Part shown: piece after piece, positions 50,268-58,615 of the stretch
How positions within the stretch are numbered: the first letter of the stretch is position 1
Layout: every line of letters begins with the position of its first letter
Assembly: GCF_039541915.1 (NCBI RefSeq)
Contig: NZ_BAABHD010000023.1
Span: 17,113-81,112 of the forward strand
Length of the DNA: 64,000 bases
Origin: Nibrella saemangeumensis
GTDB taxonomy: Bacteria; Bacteroidota; Bacteroidia; Cytophagales; Spirosomataceae
Direction: 5' to 3'
Notes under the pieces: model-generated
Database searches by the model: none
Seen by the model: only the letters and a program-made list of their open reading frames with translations
Told to the model about the DNA's origin: nothing
Position numbers and translations under genes: made by a program

Positions 50268-51422
50268 ATGAGCAAACACGGACGCATTCTGGTCGCCATG
50301 AGTGGTGGCATTGATTCCTCGCTGGCAGCAGTTCTGCTGCACGAAGAAGGGTACGAAGTAATCGGCATGACCATGAAAACCTGGGACTATGCTTCGTCGG
50401 GCGGTGCCAAAAAGGAAACAGGCTGCTGTAGCCTCGACTCCATCAATGACGCCCGCAATATTTCGGTCAGCCTGGGTTTTCCCCATTATATTCTCGACAT
50501 CCGGAATGAGTTCGGCGATTACGTGATTGACCATTTCACCGGCGAATACCTGGAAGGCCGTACACCGAATCCCTGCGTTCTGTGCAACACCCATATCAAA
50601 TGGGATGCCCTGCTGCGCCGGGCCGACCGGCTCGACTGCGAGTTTATCGCGACCGGTCACTACGCCAATATTCGGGAGGAAAATAGCCGGTTCGTTATTT
50701 CGAAAGGTATCGACGAACTGAAAGACCAATCCTACGTACTTTGGGGGGTGTCGCAGGAAAGCCTGAGCCGGACCAAACTGCCGCTGGGACATCTGCGCAA
50801 ATCGGAGATCCGCGATATGGCCCGCGACCGAGGTTTTATCGAACTGGTGACGAAATCAGAATCCTACGAAATCTGCTTCGTTCCCGACAACGATTACCGG
50901 GGCTTTCTGAAGCGCCGTATCCCGGGCCTGGAGCAGCAGGTCGCCGGCGGAAACTTTGTGCTGGAAGACGGCACTATCGTTGGCAAGCACGAGGGGTACC
51001 CATTCTATACAATCGGCCAACGGAAAGGCTTAGGCATTGCATTAGGTTACCCGGTATTCGTTACGGAAATCCGCAAAGACACCAACGAAGTGGTGCTGGG
51101 CCTTGACAAAGCGCTCTACCGCGATGGTATGGTTGTCGGTAAGCTCAACCTGCAAAAATACGCGACGATTGAGCAGCCCATCGAAACCATTACCAAAGTA
51201 CGGTACAAAGATTCTGGCACACCGGCCCTGATTTCGCAGCAAGGTGAACAGGTGAAAGTGCTGTTTCACGAAGGGGTCAGTGCGATCGCTCCGGGTCAGG
51301 CTGCCGTGTTCTATGAAGGCAATGACGTTATTGGTGGTGGCTGGATCATGAAGAGCTTCCGGCAGACTGAAGAGGAGAAAAATACGCCAATGAATTCGAG
51401 TATAGCCTTCTCAGGCAATTGA
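50268..51422 (+). CDS. mnmA: tRNA-specific 2-thiouridylase MnmA
   Basis: MnmA thiolates U34 of tRNA-Lys, Glu and Gln. 384 residues: PP-loop AMSGGIDSSLAAVLLHEEGY near residue 10, catalytic Cys in NPCVLCNTHIKWDALLRRAD near residue 100, and second Cys in KSESYEICFVPDNDYRG near residue 195. The C-terminal tail (after about residue 365) is long and polar. Start ATG 50268. Single gene on this strand; next gene starts 95 bases on. Confidence 0.96.
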   Translation: MSKHGRILVAMSGGIDSSLAAVLLHEEGYEVIGMTMKTWDYASSGGAKKETGCCSLDSINDARNISVSLGFPHYILDIRNEFGDYVIDHFTGEYLEGRTPNPCVLCNTHIKWDALLRRADRLDCEFIATGHYANIREENSRFVISKGIDELKDQSYVLWGVSQESLSRTKLPLGHLRKSEIRDMARDRGFIELVTKSESYEICFVPDNDYRGFLKRRIPGLEQQVAGGNFVLEDGTIVGKHEGYPFYTIGQRKGLGIALGYPVFVTEIRKDTNEVVLGLDKALYRDGMVVGKLNLQKYATIEQPIETITKVRYKDSGTPALISQQGEQVKVLFHEGVSAIAPGQAAVFYEGNDVIGGGWIMKSFRQTEEEKNTPMNSSIAFSGN

Positions 51423-51516
51423 AAGGGTATAGTTCCATTTAACAGGAGCCCCCCCAAACAAACGTTTGCGCCTGTCTAGTAATGTCATATCTTAGACTAA
51501 ACAAACACGTCCGATA

Positions 51517-52026
51517 ATGAAAACTCTTACGGCTGACTATCAGGCAAAATCAACCAACTATTTAACGTTTGAGTTGACGCAGGGCGATGAATCGATTGGC
51601 AGACTTTCCTACAAAAATTGGTTTCAGTTCGCTGCTTCAATTGAACTGGCAGACCATTCGACCTATCAGATTGTTCCAAAGGGATTTTGGGGATCAACCA
51701 TTGAACTGAAAGAGGCCGACACAGTGCTGCTGAAGTTCTCCATGAACTGGAATGGAAATATTGTCCTACAAACCTATTTTAATAGTATTGAGAAAGACTA
51801 TCTTTTTAAGCACCGGGGTGTTTTTAACGAATCATTTATCCTTATCGACCAGGAAGAGACAGAACTGTTAGTCTTAAAGCCTCATGTGAAATGGAGTAAC
51901 CTGAATTATGAATATAAGATTCAGTCATCCGATCGTTTTGAGTCTTTGTCAACTAAAGAATTACTCTTGCTGATTTCTGTACACTGCGCTAACTATTATA
52001 TGTCAATAATGGCCGGTACGTATTGA
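51517..52026 (+). CDS. Hypothetical protein, beta-rich
   Basis: A 169-residue protein with no signal peptide or motif that I can name. The central part alternates strands (GRLSYKNWFQFAASIELADH, STIELKEADTVLLKFSMNW, GVFNESFILIDQEETELLVL), faintly recalling tubby/LURP-one-type beta-barrels but not enough to assign. More A/T-rich than neighbours, and followed by a truncated gene, so it may lie in a region of recent insertion or loss. Confidence 0.6.
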   Translation: MKTLTADYQAKSTNYLTFELTQGDESIGRLSYKNWFQFAASIELADHSTYQIVPKGFWGSTIELKEADTVLLKFSMNWNGNIVLQTYFNSIEKDYLFKHRGVFNESFILIDQEETELLVLKPHVKWSNLNYEYKIQSSDRFESLSTKELLLLISVHCANYYMSIMAGTY

Positions 52027-52033
52027 CCTGTGA

Positions 52034-52393
52034 TTGGTTACCCCTGACTCGACCGCTGCGTACATCAAAACCGTCTGTGAGTGCATCGGCTACTACTTCG
52101 CCGAAGGCTTAACGACCCGCGAGGCTACAGCTAAAAATCCGGATTGTGGCCCCTATCTGGTTCTACAAACTACCCGGAGCCAAACAATGGTACGCCTACC
52201 GGGTATTGCCGACCGCGAAATTACCCGCGTCACCAACTGGCCCTGTCAGGCAATGGCGTATAATGTATGTGCCGACCGCATCCGGCGGTTAGCGGAGCAG
52301 CAGCGCAGTCGCAATCCCCGCTTCCCCCCTAAAGCCTTTCATCAGGCGTCTCTAACGCTTAGTTATTATCCCTTGGCCATCGTCGAAAAGTAA
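52034..52393 (+). pseudogene. C-terminal relic of a DUF885-like protein
   Basis: A 119-codon stop-bounded frame with no proper start (TTG 52034 just after an in-frame stop). The tail REITRVTNWPCQAMAYNVCA followed by DRIRRLAEQQRSR and FPPKAFHQASLTLSYYPLAI resembles the C-terminal end of DUF885 proteins (about 550-600 residues), in which the WPgQA.aY.vG and aFH...l elements are conserved. The remaining ~450 residues are missing, so this is a remnant. Family call is by pattern only. Confidence 0.5.
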
Positions 52394-52494
52394 TTAAAAC
52401 CAAGCCCTTAGTCCCTACCGTAATCAGGCTGACTCGTTGAGTAAGGTCACCGGACCAGGTGATTGGCATCATATCATCTATGGCAAGACCCGCA

Positions 52495-52502
52495 TAACTT
52501 TG
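52495..52502 (+). promoter_or_regulatory. Bacteroidota -7 promoter element
   Basis: TAACTTTG is a perfect TAnnTTTG 27 bases before ATG 52529, supporting that start for the membrane protein gene. Confidence 0.6.
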
Positions 52503-52528
52503 AGACTGTTAATCAGTCTCCTACGGTT

Positions 52529-53005
52529 ATGCAAACGCCCTATCCAACTCACCTCCAACGCCGACCGGCTGCGATATACCTTGTTGCCGTCTGTATGCTT
52601 CTGCTTTCGATTGGCGGCTTTTATGGCGGAGTGAGTTTCCTGACCGATCCAAGCGGGCGCTCGCTGGGCATGGCTCCCACCGTGGTGCAGATGCTCCCGG
52701 TTGCCAATCTATTTCTACCGGGTTTGTTTCTGGTTATAACCTTTGGTATTGCTCCGTTTATGCTGACCTATGCGCTTCTGGCAAAACCGAGATGGGCCTT
52801 GGCCGAAGCGGCCGTGAACGATATGCCTTATCACTGGGCCTGGGCTGCGTCGGTTGGTTTAAGTGCGCTGCTGATTATCTGGATAGTGGTTCAGTTTGGG
52901 TTCATTGGTTACCAGTTTCCGGTGCAGCCTATCACCGGGCTTTGGGGGGTTTTGCTGCTGGGCTTGCTCCTCCTGCCGTCTGTTCGCCGTCATTGTGCTA
53001 TCTGA
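52529..53005 (+). CDS. Small membrane protein, unknown function
   Basis: A 158-residue protein with about four membrane segments (near residues 16-38, 62-85, 105-125, 135-150). Start at ATG 52529 (MQTPYPTHLQRR) from the -7 box; the upstream frame from 52463 has no support. No recognised family. Followed by a strong bidirectional terminator. Confidence 0.65.
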   Translation: MQTPYPTHLQRRPAAIYLVAVCMLLLSIGGFYGGVSFLTDPSGRSLGMAPTVVQMLPVANLFLPGLFLVITFGIAPFMLTYALLAKPRWALAEAAVNDMPYHWAWAASVGLSALLIIWIVVQFGFIGYQFPVQPITGLWGVLLLGLLLLPSVRRHCAI

Positions 53006-53053
53006 CAACTCTCCTTCACTGCTTTTTAAACCATAAATCGGCGGGCCAAAAAA

Positions 53054-53095
53054 GACAAGAGGCCAGAGAGGAATTATCCTCTCCGGCCTCTTGTC
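53054..53095. terminator. Bidirectional terminator
   Basis: Arms GACAAGAGGCC (53054-53064) and GGCCTCTTGTC (53085-53095) extended inward by GAGAGG/CCTCTC with one mismatch; loop AATTAT. Serves the membrane protein gene (plus) and the first T9SS substrate (minus). Confidence 0.85.
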
Positions 53096-53127
53096 ACATT
53101 ATCCAGGCTTACACCAAGCCTAACCGG

Positions 53128-54879
53128 TTATTTACCACTGATGATGGTACCCGACGTCGAACTGCCGCCTACATTCACGCGGTAGATTAGTTGGGTGTTA
53201 TTCCCCGGCACATCGTAGCCAACCGGCTCGTTTACGCCCTTGTGAACGTTTACCTTCAGGGCATCTACTTTGCTACCACTGGTCGTGAACCAGTCAATGT
53301 CTGCTATACCGTCTACCGGTGAGTTAATCTGCAGGAACACCCGTCCGTTGTGCGGGTTTGGGTAAGTACTTACCGTTAGTTTATTCCGGGCTGCATTTTC
53401 AGCTACACCCACTCTTGCTCCGGCAGTGGGACACGTTCCAACGACTACCGTTTTCGTCACTACATCCGTGATCCCGTTTGCGTCGACTGCCGTGAACGAA
53501 ACGGGGTAGGTGCCTGGAAGTGTCGCAACGGTAGCCTGAAGAGGACCCGAGTACCCTGTAAAGGTAAAGGTAGTCCCTGCGGCATCCAATATACCCGTAG
53601 GGTAGGCATCGGCCGGGGTTTTGGTCCCCCCGGTTGTCGTGGCCGTTAAGCTCAGGTACGAAGTAGTGCCTATACAGAATGTCGATGAGGTAAAGTCAGC
53701 CACCAGCGGCTCGGGAGCGGGACACGTTCCGACTACCACCGTTTTAGTCTCTACATCCGTGACGCCGTTTTCGTCGACAACCGTGAACGAAACGGGGTAG
53801 GAGCCTGGAGGTGCCGCAACGGTAGCCTGAAGGGGACCAGAGAACCCTGTAAAGGTAAATGTAGTCCCTGCGGCATCCAATACACCCATAGGGTAGGCAC
53901 CGGCCAGGGTTTTAGTCCCCCCGGTTGCCGTGGCTGTTAAGCTCAGGTACTGAGTAGTACCTATACAGAATGTCGATGAGGTAAAATCGGCCACCAGCGG
54001 CTCGACACAAGAGCCTATGACTACTGTTCTTGTTTCTATATCCGTAACACCAGCCGCATCGGTTATGGTCAGCGAAACGGGGTAACTACCCGGCGGCAAA
54101 GGAATAGACGTTTGTGCCTGAAAGGGACCGGTAAAATTTGTAGCCGTAAAGACAGTACCTGCTATATCCAGAACAAGCGAAGGATACGAACCATCCGGCG
54201 ATTTCGTTCCTCCAGTTGCCGTGGCCGTCACACTGAAGGACGGAGTAGTCCCGACACAAGCGGTAGCGGATGTAAAGTTGGCCACCAGCGGCTCGGCTAC
54301 GGAAATGATTTGCGTTGATTTAGCACATTTCGACTTGACGATGTTATTGCAGGTGAACCCACCCGCACAAATATTGTCCGCCTTCTTTACGCCCCACGCC
54401 AAAAAAACATTGCCAATCTCCACCTCAGCACCACAGGTCCAGGTAACCGGAATATAAAACTCTGTTGATTTGGAAAAGGATTGCGGGCTGCAAAAATCCA
54501 CTACCGTTTCGGTATTGCCAACCTTAAGCGTAGCCGATAGGTAAATGCTATACCGCTTAACATTGTCATTTGCGGTAACGGTAACAGCGAGTGTAGCGCT
54601 GACGGGATTGCCCGGCGTACAATTCAATTCGGTTGGAGGAGGTATCAGCCGGGCGCCGGAGATACTTACCTCTTTGGCATTACAGCCATCGCAGGAGGTA
54701 ACAGGGCCTTGTGCATAGCTGCTAGTTACATGGCCAAACAATCCCACCATGAAAAAAAAGATGGTAAAGAAGAGCTGAATTGGGGTAACCAACTTCGGAC
54801 TTGAAACGGGGCGGCTTTCGCACCCTTGTTTCCCGACAGAAGTTTTGAACCCATCTAGGGGTAAATGTTGAACATGCAT
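53128..54879 (-). CDS. T9SS-secreted repeat protein (paralogue A)
   Basis: About 583 residues. Signal peptide (FFTIFFFMVGLFGHVTSSYA), an N-terminal Cys-rich module (CDGCNAKEVSISGARL near residue 63, then WTCGAEVEIGNVFLAWG) shared with the next two genes, then about 85-residue repeats; the two of them beginning ADFTSSTFCIGTT are almost identical. The C-terminal ~80 residues are a type A T9SS sorting domain (TYPNPHNGRVFLQI, DWFTTSGSKVDALK, YRVNVGG). Start at ATG 54879; the upstream frame to 54969 adds 30 residues before the signal. Adhesin or surface-layer role is inference. Confidence 0.9.
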   Translation of the reverse strand: MHVQHLPLDGFKTSVGKQGCESRPVSSPKLVTPIQLFFTIFFFMVGLFGHVTSSYAQGPVTSCDGCNAKEVSISGARLIPPPTELNCTPGNPVSATLAVTVTANDNVKRYSIYLSATLKVGNTETVVDFCSPQSFSKSTEFYIPVTWTCGAEVEIGNVFLAWGVKKADNICAGGFTCNNIVKSKCAKSTQIISVAEPLVANFTSATACVGTTPSFSVTATATGGTKSPDGSYPSLVLDIAGTVFTATNFTGPFQAQTSIPLPPGSYPVSLTITDAAGVTDIETRTVVIGSCVEPLVADFTSSTFCIGTTQYLSLTATATGGTKTLAGAYPMGVLDAAGTTFTFTGFSGPLQATVAAPPGSYPVSFTVVDENGVTDVETKTVVVGTCPAPEPLVADFTSSTFCIGTTSYLSLTATTTGGTKTPADAYPTGILDAAGTTFTFTGYSGPLQATVATLPGTYPVSFTAVDANGITDVVTKTVVVGTCPTAGARVGVAENAARNKLTVSTYPNPHNGRVFLQINSPVDGIADIDWFTTSGSKVDALKVNVHKGVNEPVGYDVPGNNTQLIYRVNVGGSSTSGTIISGK

Positions 54880-55229
54880 AGAAAGTGGTTTTATAATGTT
54901 ATGCCATACTAGCGAAAATTCAGCACTCCCCGGTATGCACACATGGTTAATATAGATTAAAATATGCACGATAGTTTCATATTGAAAGAAACTAAAACAA
55001 ATTTGGGTTAACGATTGACTTTCAGTTACTTATCTCGTACATGAAACTTTAACTTTTACTACAACTCTATAAGCTAAATGCAAGATTGCCTACCCTGTTG
55101 ATAGCGGTTGTTGCCACAAGGCAAAACGCATAGGCTTATGAAAACAGAAGGCCATTGAGCATTTCTCGCTCAATGGCCTTCTATGTAAAACGCCTGATCT
55201 TAACTACGTGAATTTAATTACCTCATCAT
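54880..55229. other. A/T-rich upstream region of paralogue A, with terminator of paralogue B
   Basis: No gene. Contains the terminator at 55146-55182 and, at 55022-55033, the 12-mer TCAGTTACTTAT (minus strand ATAAGTAACTGA) that also occurs at nearly the same distance ahead of paralogue B. Markedly A/T-rich compared with the coding DNA. Confidence 0.5.
55146..55182 (-). terminator. Terminator of paralogue B
   Basis: AGAAGGCCATTGAGC (55146-55160) pairs perfectly with GCTCAATGGCCTTCT (55168-55182). On the minus strand it is followed by TGTTTTC. Confidence 0.85.
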
Positions 55230-58200
55230 TTACTTACCGCTGATAATGGTACCCGATGCCGACTTACCACCCACCGTTACGCGGTAGAGCAGGTGGGCCT
55301 GATTGCCTTTCACCTCGTAGCTTACCGGCTCGTTCACACCCTTCTGTACATTCACCTTAAGGGCATCTACTTTGCTACCGCTTGTTGTGTACCAGTCGAT
55401 ATTGGCGGTGCCGTCAACCGGAGACGTGATCTGCAGGAATACGCGGCCGTTGTGCGGGTTCGGGAAGGCTTTTACCGTCAGTTCCGTCGTCTCTGCCGAC
55501 TCAGTAGCTGTAGCAATCCGGGCCGGGCTGTTCTGGCAGATACAGTTAGGTCCGCCCAGGTCGGTACTCTCGGTCTTCTTGCCAGCCTTAGTCTCAACTT
55601 CGATGATTGCACCGGTCTGGTCTCCGGCCAGCACAAACGCGAACACATCCGAATCGTTGTTCTTGATACCTTCCCCTATTACATCGTATTTAATACCATG
55701 AGCCTTTTTGCTAACGGGTACACTCACTTTGTAAGCGTTGTGCAGTCCGGTATACGTAGAGCCGTTGGTCGGTGAAACGACGCCAATATTTTTATTGATA
55801 ATAAAGGCAATATACGATAACGCACTTGCGCACCCTTTGGCGCTGACGCTGAATGTGAAATGCGTATTGGTGCCATCAAACACCATGCTGGTCAGATTAG
55901 CGGTGAAACAGCCGGCATTTTGAGCCGTTTTAACCGTGATCAGTTGGGAACAGGAAGCCGGATTGCCACAGGCGTCGGTTACACTCCAGGTCCGGGTGAT
56001 GATGTAGCTGCCATCGGCGCAGGCGCTTACCTGGTCGGTATAGGTCGGTGATAAAGTGCCGGAGCAATTGTCAGTTGCGGTAGCCAGCCCGGTAATATTA
56101 GGCGTTACAGCCGAGGTACAAGCTACGGTAACATTGACCGGACAGGTAATCATTGGCGGCTGATTATCCACCACAGCAATTGTCTGGGTAGCACTCACCG
56201 GCGCATTACAGCCGTCATTGACCGTCCACACCCGATAGATGACGTAATTACCCGAGCAGGAGCCGGCCACCGTGTTCGTTGAGAATGTGGGCTGGATGTT
56301 GGGTACGCAGTTGTCCTGGGCCGTCACACTGGCTACAGGCGGCACAGCGTTGCAGGCCACGGTCAGGTTGGCCGGTACGCCGATCAACTGGGGCGGCTGG
56401 TTATCTACGACGGCTACCACTTGCGTAGCACTCACCGGCGCATTACAGCCATCGTCGACGGTCCATACCCGGTAAACAACGTAATTGTTGGCGCAGGAGC
56501 CCGGCACTAACGTTGAGGTAAAATTGACCTGTATATCAGGCACGCAGTCATCCTGGCCGGTTACATTAGCCGGGGATGGCACGGCATTACAGGCAACTGT
56601 CACGTTGGCCGGTACACCTACCAGTTGGGGAGAATTGTTTCTGACAGTGATGGTCTGGGTCGCACTGATAGGGGCCGTACAGCCATCACTGTAGGTCCAT
56701 ACCCGTGTGATGATGTAGTTACAGCCACTGCCGGTCTGCGACTCGGTAGGCGCTACCAGTGCGGTACCGGAACAGTTATCACTAACGGTAGCCGTAAACG
56801 CTGGTGGCACACTGGTTCCGCAGGAAATTGTCACGTTAGCAGGTATGCCGTTGAAGGCCGGCTGCTGCGTATCGTTAACCACAATAGTCTGTATGGCCGT
56901 AGCGGTGTTGCTGCAGGGGTCGGAGGCCATGTAGGTACGGGTAATCGTGTAGCTATTCGCACAGATTGAGTTACTGATTACATCGCTCACGTGGGTTACC
57001 GTTACTGTCCCTCCGCAATTATCCGAGGCAAAATTGGCCAGTGTATTCGGGACCGGCGCAGGTACGTTAGCCGCACACTGTACCGTTACGTTAGCCGGAG
57101 CCGTAATGGACGGTGGTGTCAGATCGGCTTCAACGGTATATGTAAACGTGCAGATTTGAGAGACTTCCGTATTATTAATAGTGTTGCTGTTATCCAGATC
57201 ATCCCATACGGTTATCGTCCGGGTAATAGTCTGATTACTCTGACTACATACGTTTACCGTTGCATTATCAACGCTGGTTATCCGGATCGTACCACACGGG
57301 TTATTCCCGATGGTCATATTATATGGAGCCGAGGTCAGCGCACTAACTGTTGTTGGCGGAGGTGGAATGTTCGCTAACGTAGAACAGGTAAACGTGCCCA
57401 GAGTGGTATTGGCCGGGCAGGTAGCGAAAAACTGGCAGCACGAACCAACTACAACCTGATTGACCTGGGTATCAATGGTGCCATTGGCGTCTTTAACAAT
57501 CAGCGTTACACTCTTGGTGCCTGTGGTGGTATACTGGTGAGTAACCAGGGTACTGGTGGTTGGCTCGGAAGTGCCGTCTCCGTAGTTATACGTAAAGGAG
57601 TACGGTTTTGTCCCACTCGCAGTCGTATTGGTGAACGACACCGATTGCGTTGTCTGGCCGGCAACACAGGCCGTAGCGGATATAAAACTGGCAACCAGAG
57701 GAGCGGCCACCGGGAAGATGGTAGGGTCTTTACCACACTTCGAACTGATAATATTGTCACACGTAAACCCACCAGCACAAACATTATCATCCTTGTTAAT
57801 ACCCCAGGCCAGAAATGCATTGCCGACGGTAACCGCCGAACCACAGGGCCAGGTCACCGGAATATAGAATTCAGTTGAACCTGAAAATGATTGGGGAGTG
57901 CAAAAACTGACAACAGAAGGCGCGTTGTTGCCCACAGTAAGCTCAGCCGCCAAATACAAGCTATACCGGGTGGCACCTCCGTTAGCTGTGACGGTAATAG
58001 CCAGAGTAGCGTTAACAGGCTCGCCGGGGGTGCATGACAGGGCGGATGAGGGAACTATCAGCCGCGCAGAAGAGATGCTTACTTCTTTGGCATCACAACC
58101 GGGACAGGAAGTTACCTGACCGTAACTGTTGCTTATGTTTCCTAATAAGCCGGCCAGGAAACAGCAGATGGTGATGAAGTGCGCGTTCAGGAAGGTAAAC

Positions 58201-58286
58201 TTCCGATTCGCAGGGGTGTGGCCTTCCCGGCTCTGTTGAGCGGCAGGAAACCTTAATCGGGTTAAGCGTAAACGTTGATAATTCAT
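55230..58286 (-). CDS. T9SS-secreted multidomain protein with HYR-like repeats (paralogue B)
   Basis: 1018 residues. Signal peptide, the Cys-rich N-terminal module (CPGCDAKEVSISSARL near residue 60), a PKD-like domain (FTYNYGDGTSEPTT near residue 224), then about seven HYR/Ig-like repeats each with VTVACN, DNC and VTDGC-like Cys pairs (residues ~390-780), a further module (CFTANLTSMVFDGTNTHFTF) also present in paralogue D, and the T9SS type A domain (FPNPHNGRVFLQITSPVDG). The Cys spacing implies disulphides outside the cell. Own terminator. Confidence 0.92.
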   Translation of the reverse strand: MNYQRLRLTRLRFPAAQQSREGHTPANRKFTFLNAHFITICCFLAGLLGNISNSYGQVTSCPGCDAKEVSISSARLIVPSSALSCTPGEPVNATLAITVTANGGATRYSLYLAAELTVGNNAPSVVSFCTPQSFSGSTEFYIPVTWPCGSAVTVGNAFLAWGINKDDNVCAGGFTCDNIISSKCGKDPTIFPVAAPLVASFISATACVAGQTTQSVSFTNTTASGTKPYSFTYNYGDGTSEPTTSTLVTHQYTTTGTKSVTLIVKDANGTIDTQVNQVVVGSCCQFFATCPANTTLGTFTCSTLANIPPPPTTVSALTSAPYNMTIGNNPCGTIRITSVDNATVNVCSQSNQTITRTITVWDDLDNSNTINNTEVSQICTFTYTVEADLTPPSITAPANVTVQCAANVPAPVPNTLANFASDNCGGTVTVTHVSDVISNSICANSYTITRTYMASDPCSNTATAIQTIVVNDTQQPAFNGIPANVTISCGTSVPPAFTATVSDNCSGTALVAPTESQTGSGCNYIITRVWTYSDGCTAPISATQTITVRNNSPQLVGVPANVTVACNAVPSPANVTGQDDCVPDIQVNFTSTLVPGSCANNYVVYRVWTVDDGCNAPVSATQVVAVVDNQPPQLIGVPANLTVACNAVPPVASVTAQDNCVPNIQPTFSTNTVAGSCSGNYVIYRVWTVNDGCNAPVSATQTIAVVDNQPPMITCPVNVTVACTSAVTPNITGLATATDNCSGTLSPTYTDQVSACADGSYIITRTWSVTDACGNPASCSQLITVKTAQNAGCFTANLTSMVFDGTNTHFTFSVSAKGCASALSYIAFIINKNIGVVSPTNGSTYTGLHNAYKVSVPVSKKAHGIKYDVIGEGIKNNDSDVFAFVLAGDQTGAIIEVETKAGKKTESTDLGGPNCICQNSPARIATATESAETTELTVKAFPNPHNGRVFLQITSPVDGTANIDWYTTSGSKVDALKVNVQKGVNEPVSYEVKGNQAHLLYRVTVGGKSASGTIISGK

Positions 58287-58615
58287 AAATGAACGTGTTT
58301 ACTGTGATATTGGAGAAACTAGTCATTTTTTACCAGTTGTCCAACAAAGTATCTGCTTATCGAAAATAAATAATTCAATAAATTTTAATTCACAAAAAAA
58401 CATAACACCAAAGTCATTTATACACATTATCAGTTACTTATAATATTTTTTGATAGCCCAGATGAACGCCTTGAGGATTACAGGCAAGTTGGGCTTACTT
58501 AAAATCCAGTGAGTATATACCGCTATAAAAAAAGACCGATGAGCGTTATGCTCATCGGTCCACTGTACATTATCAATCCTGATCCATATTCCGGATTACC
58601 CGGAAACCAGACTAA
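58287..58615. other. A/T-rich upstream region of paralogue B, with terminator of paralogue C
   Basis: No gene. Holds TCAGTTACTTAT at 58430-58441 (144 bases above the paralogue B start) and the terminator at 58534-58560. Remainder is A/T-rich without recognised sites. Confidence 0.5.
58534..58560 (-). terminator. Terminator of paralogue C
   Basis: GACCGATGAGC (58534-58544) pairs with GCTCATCGGTC (58550-58560), loop GTTAT; on the minus strand followed by seven T. Confidence 0.9.
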
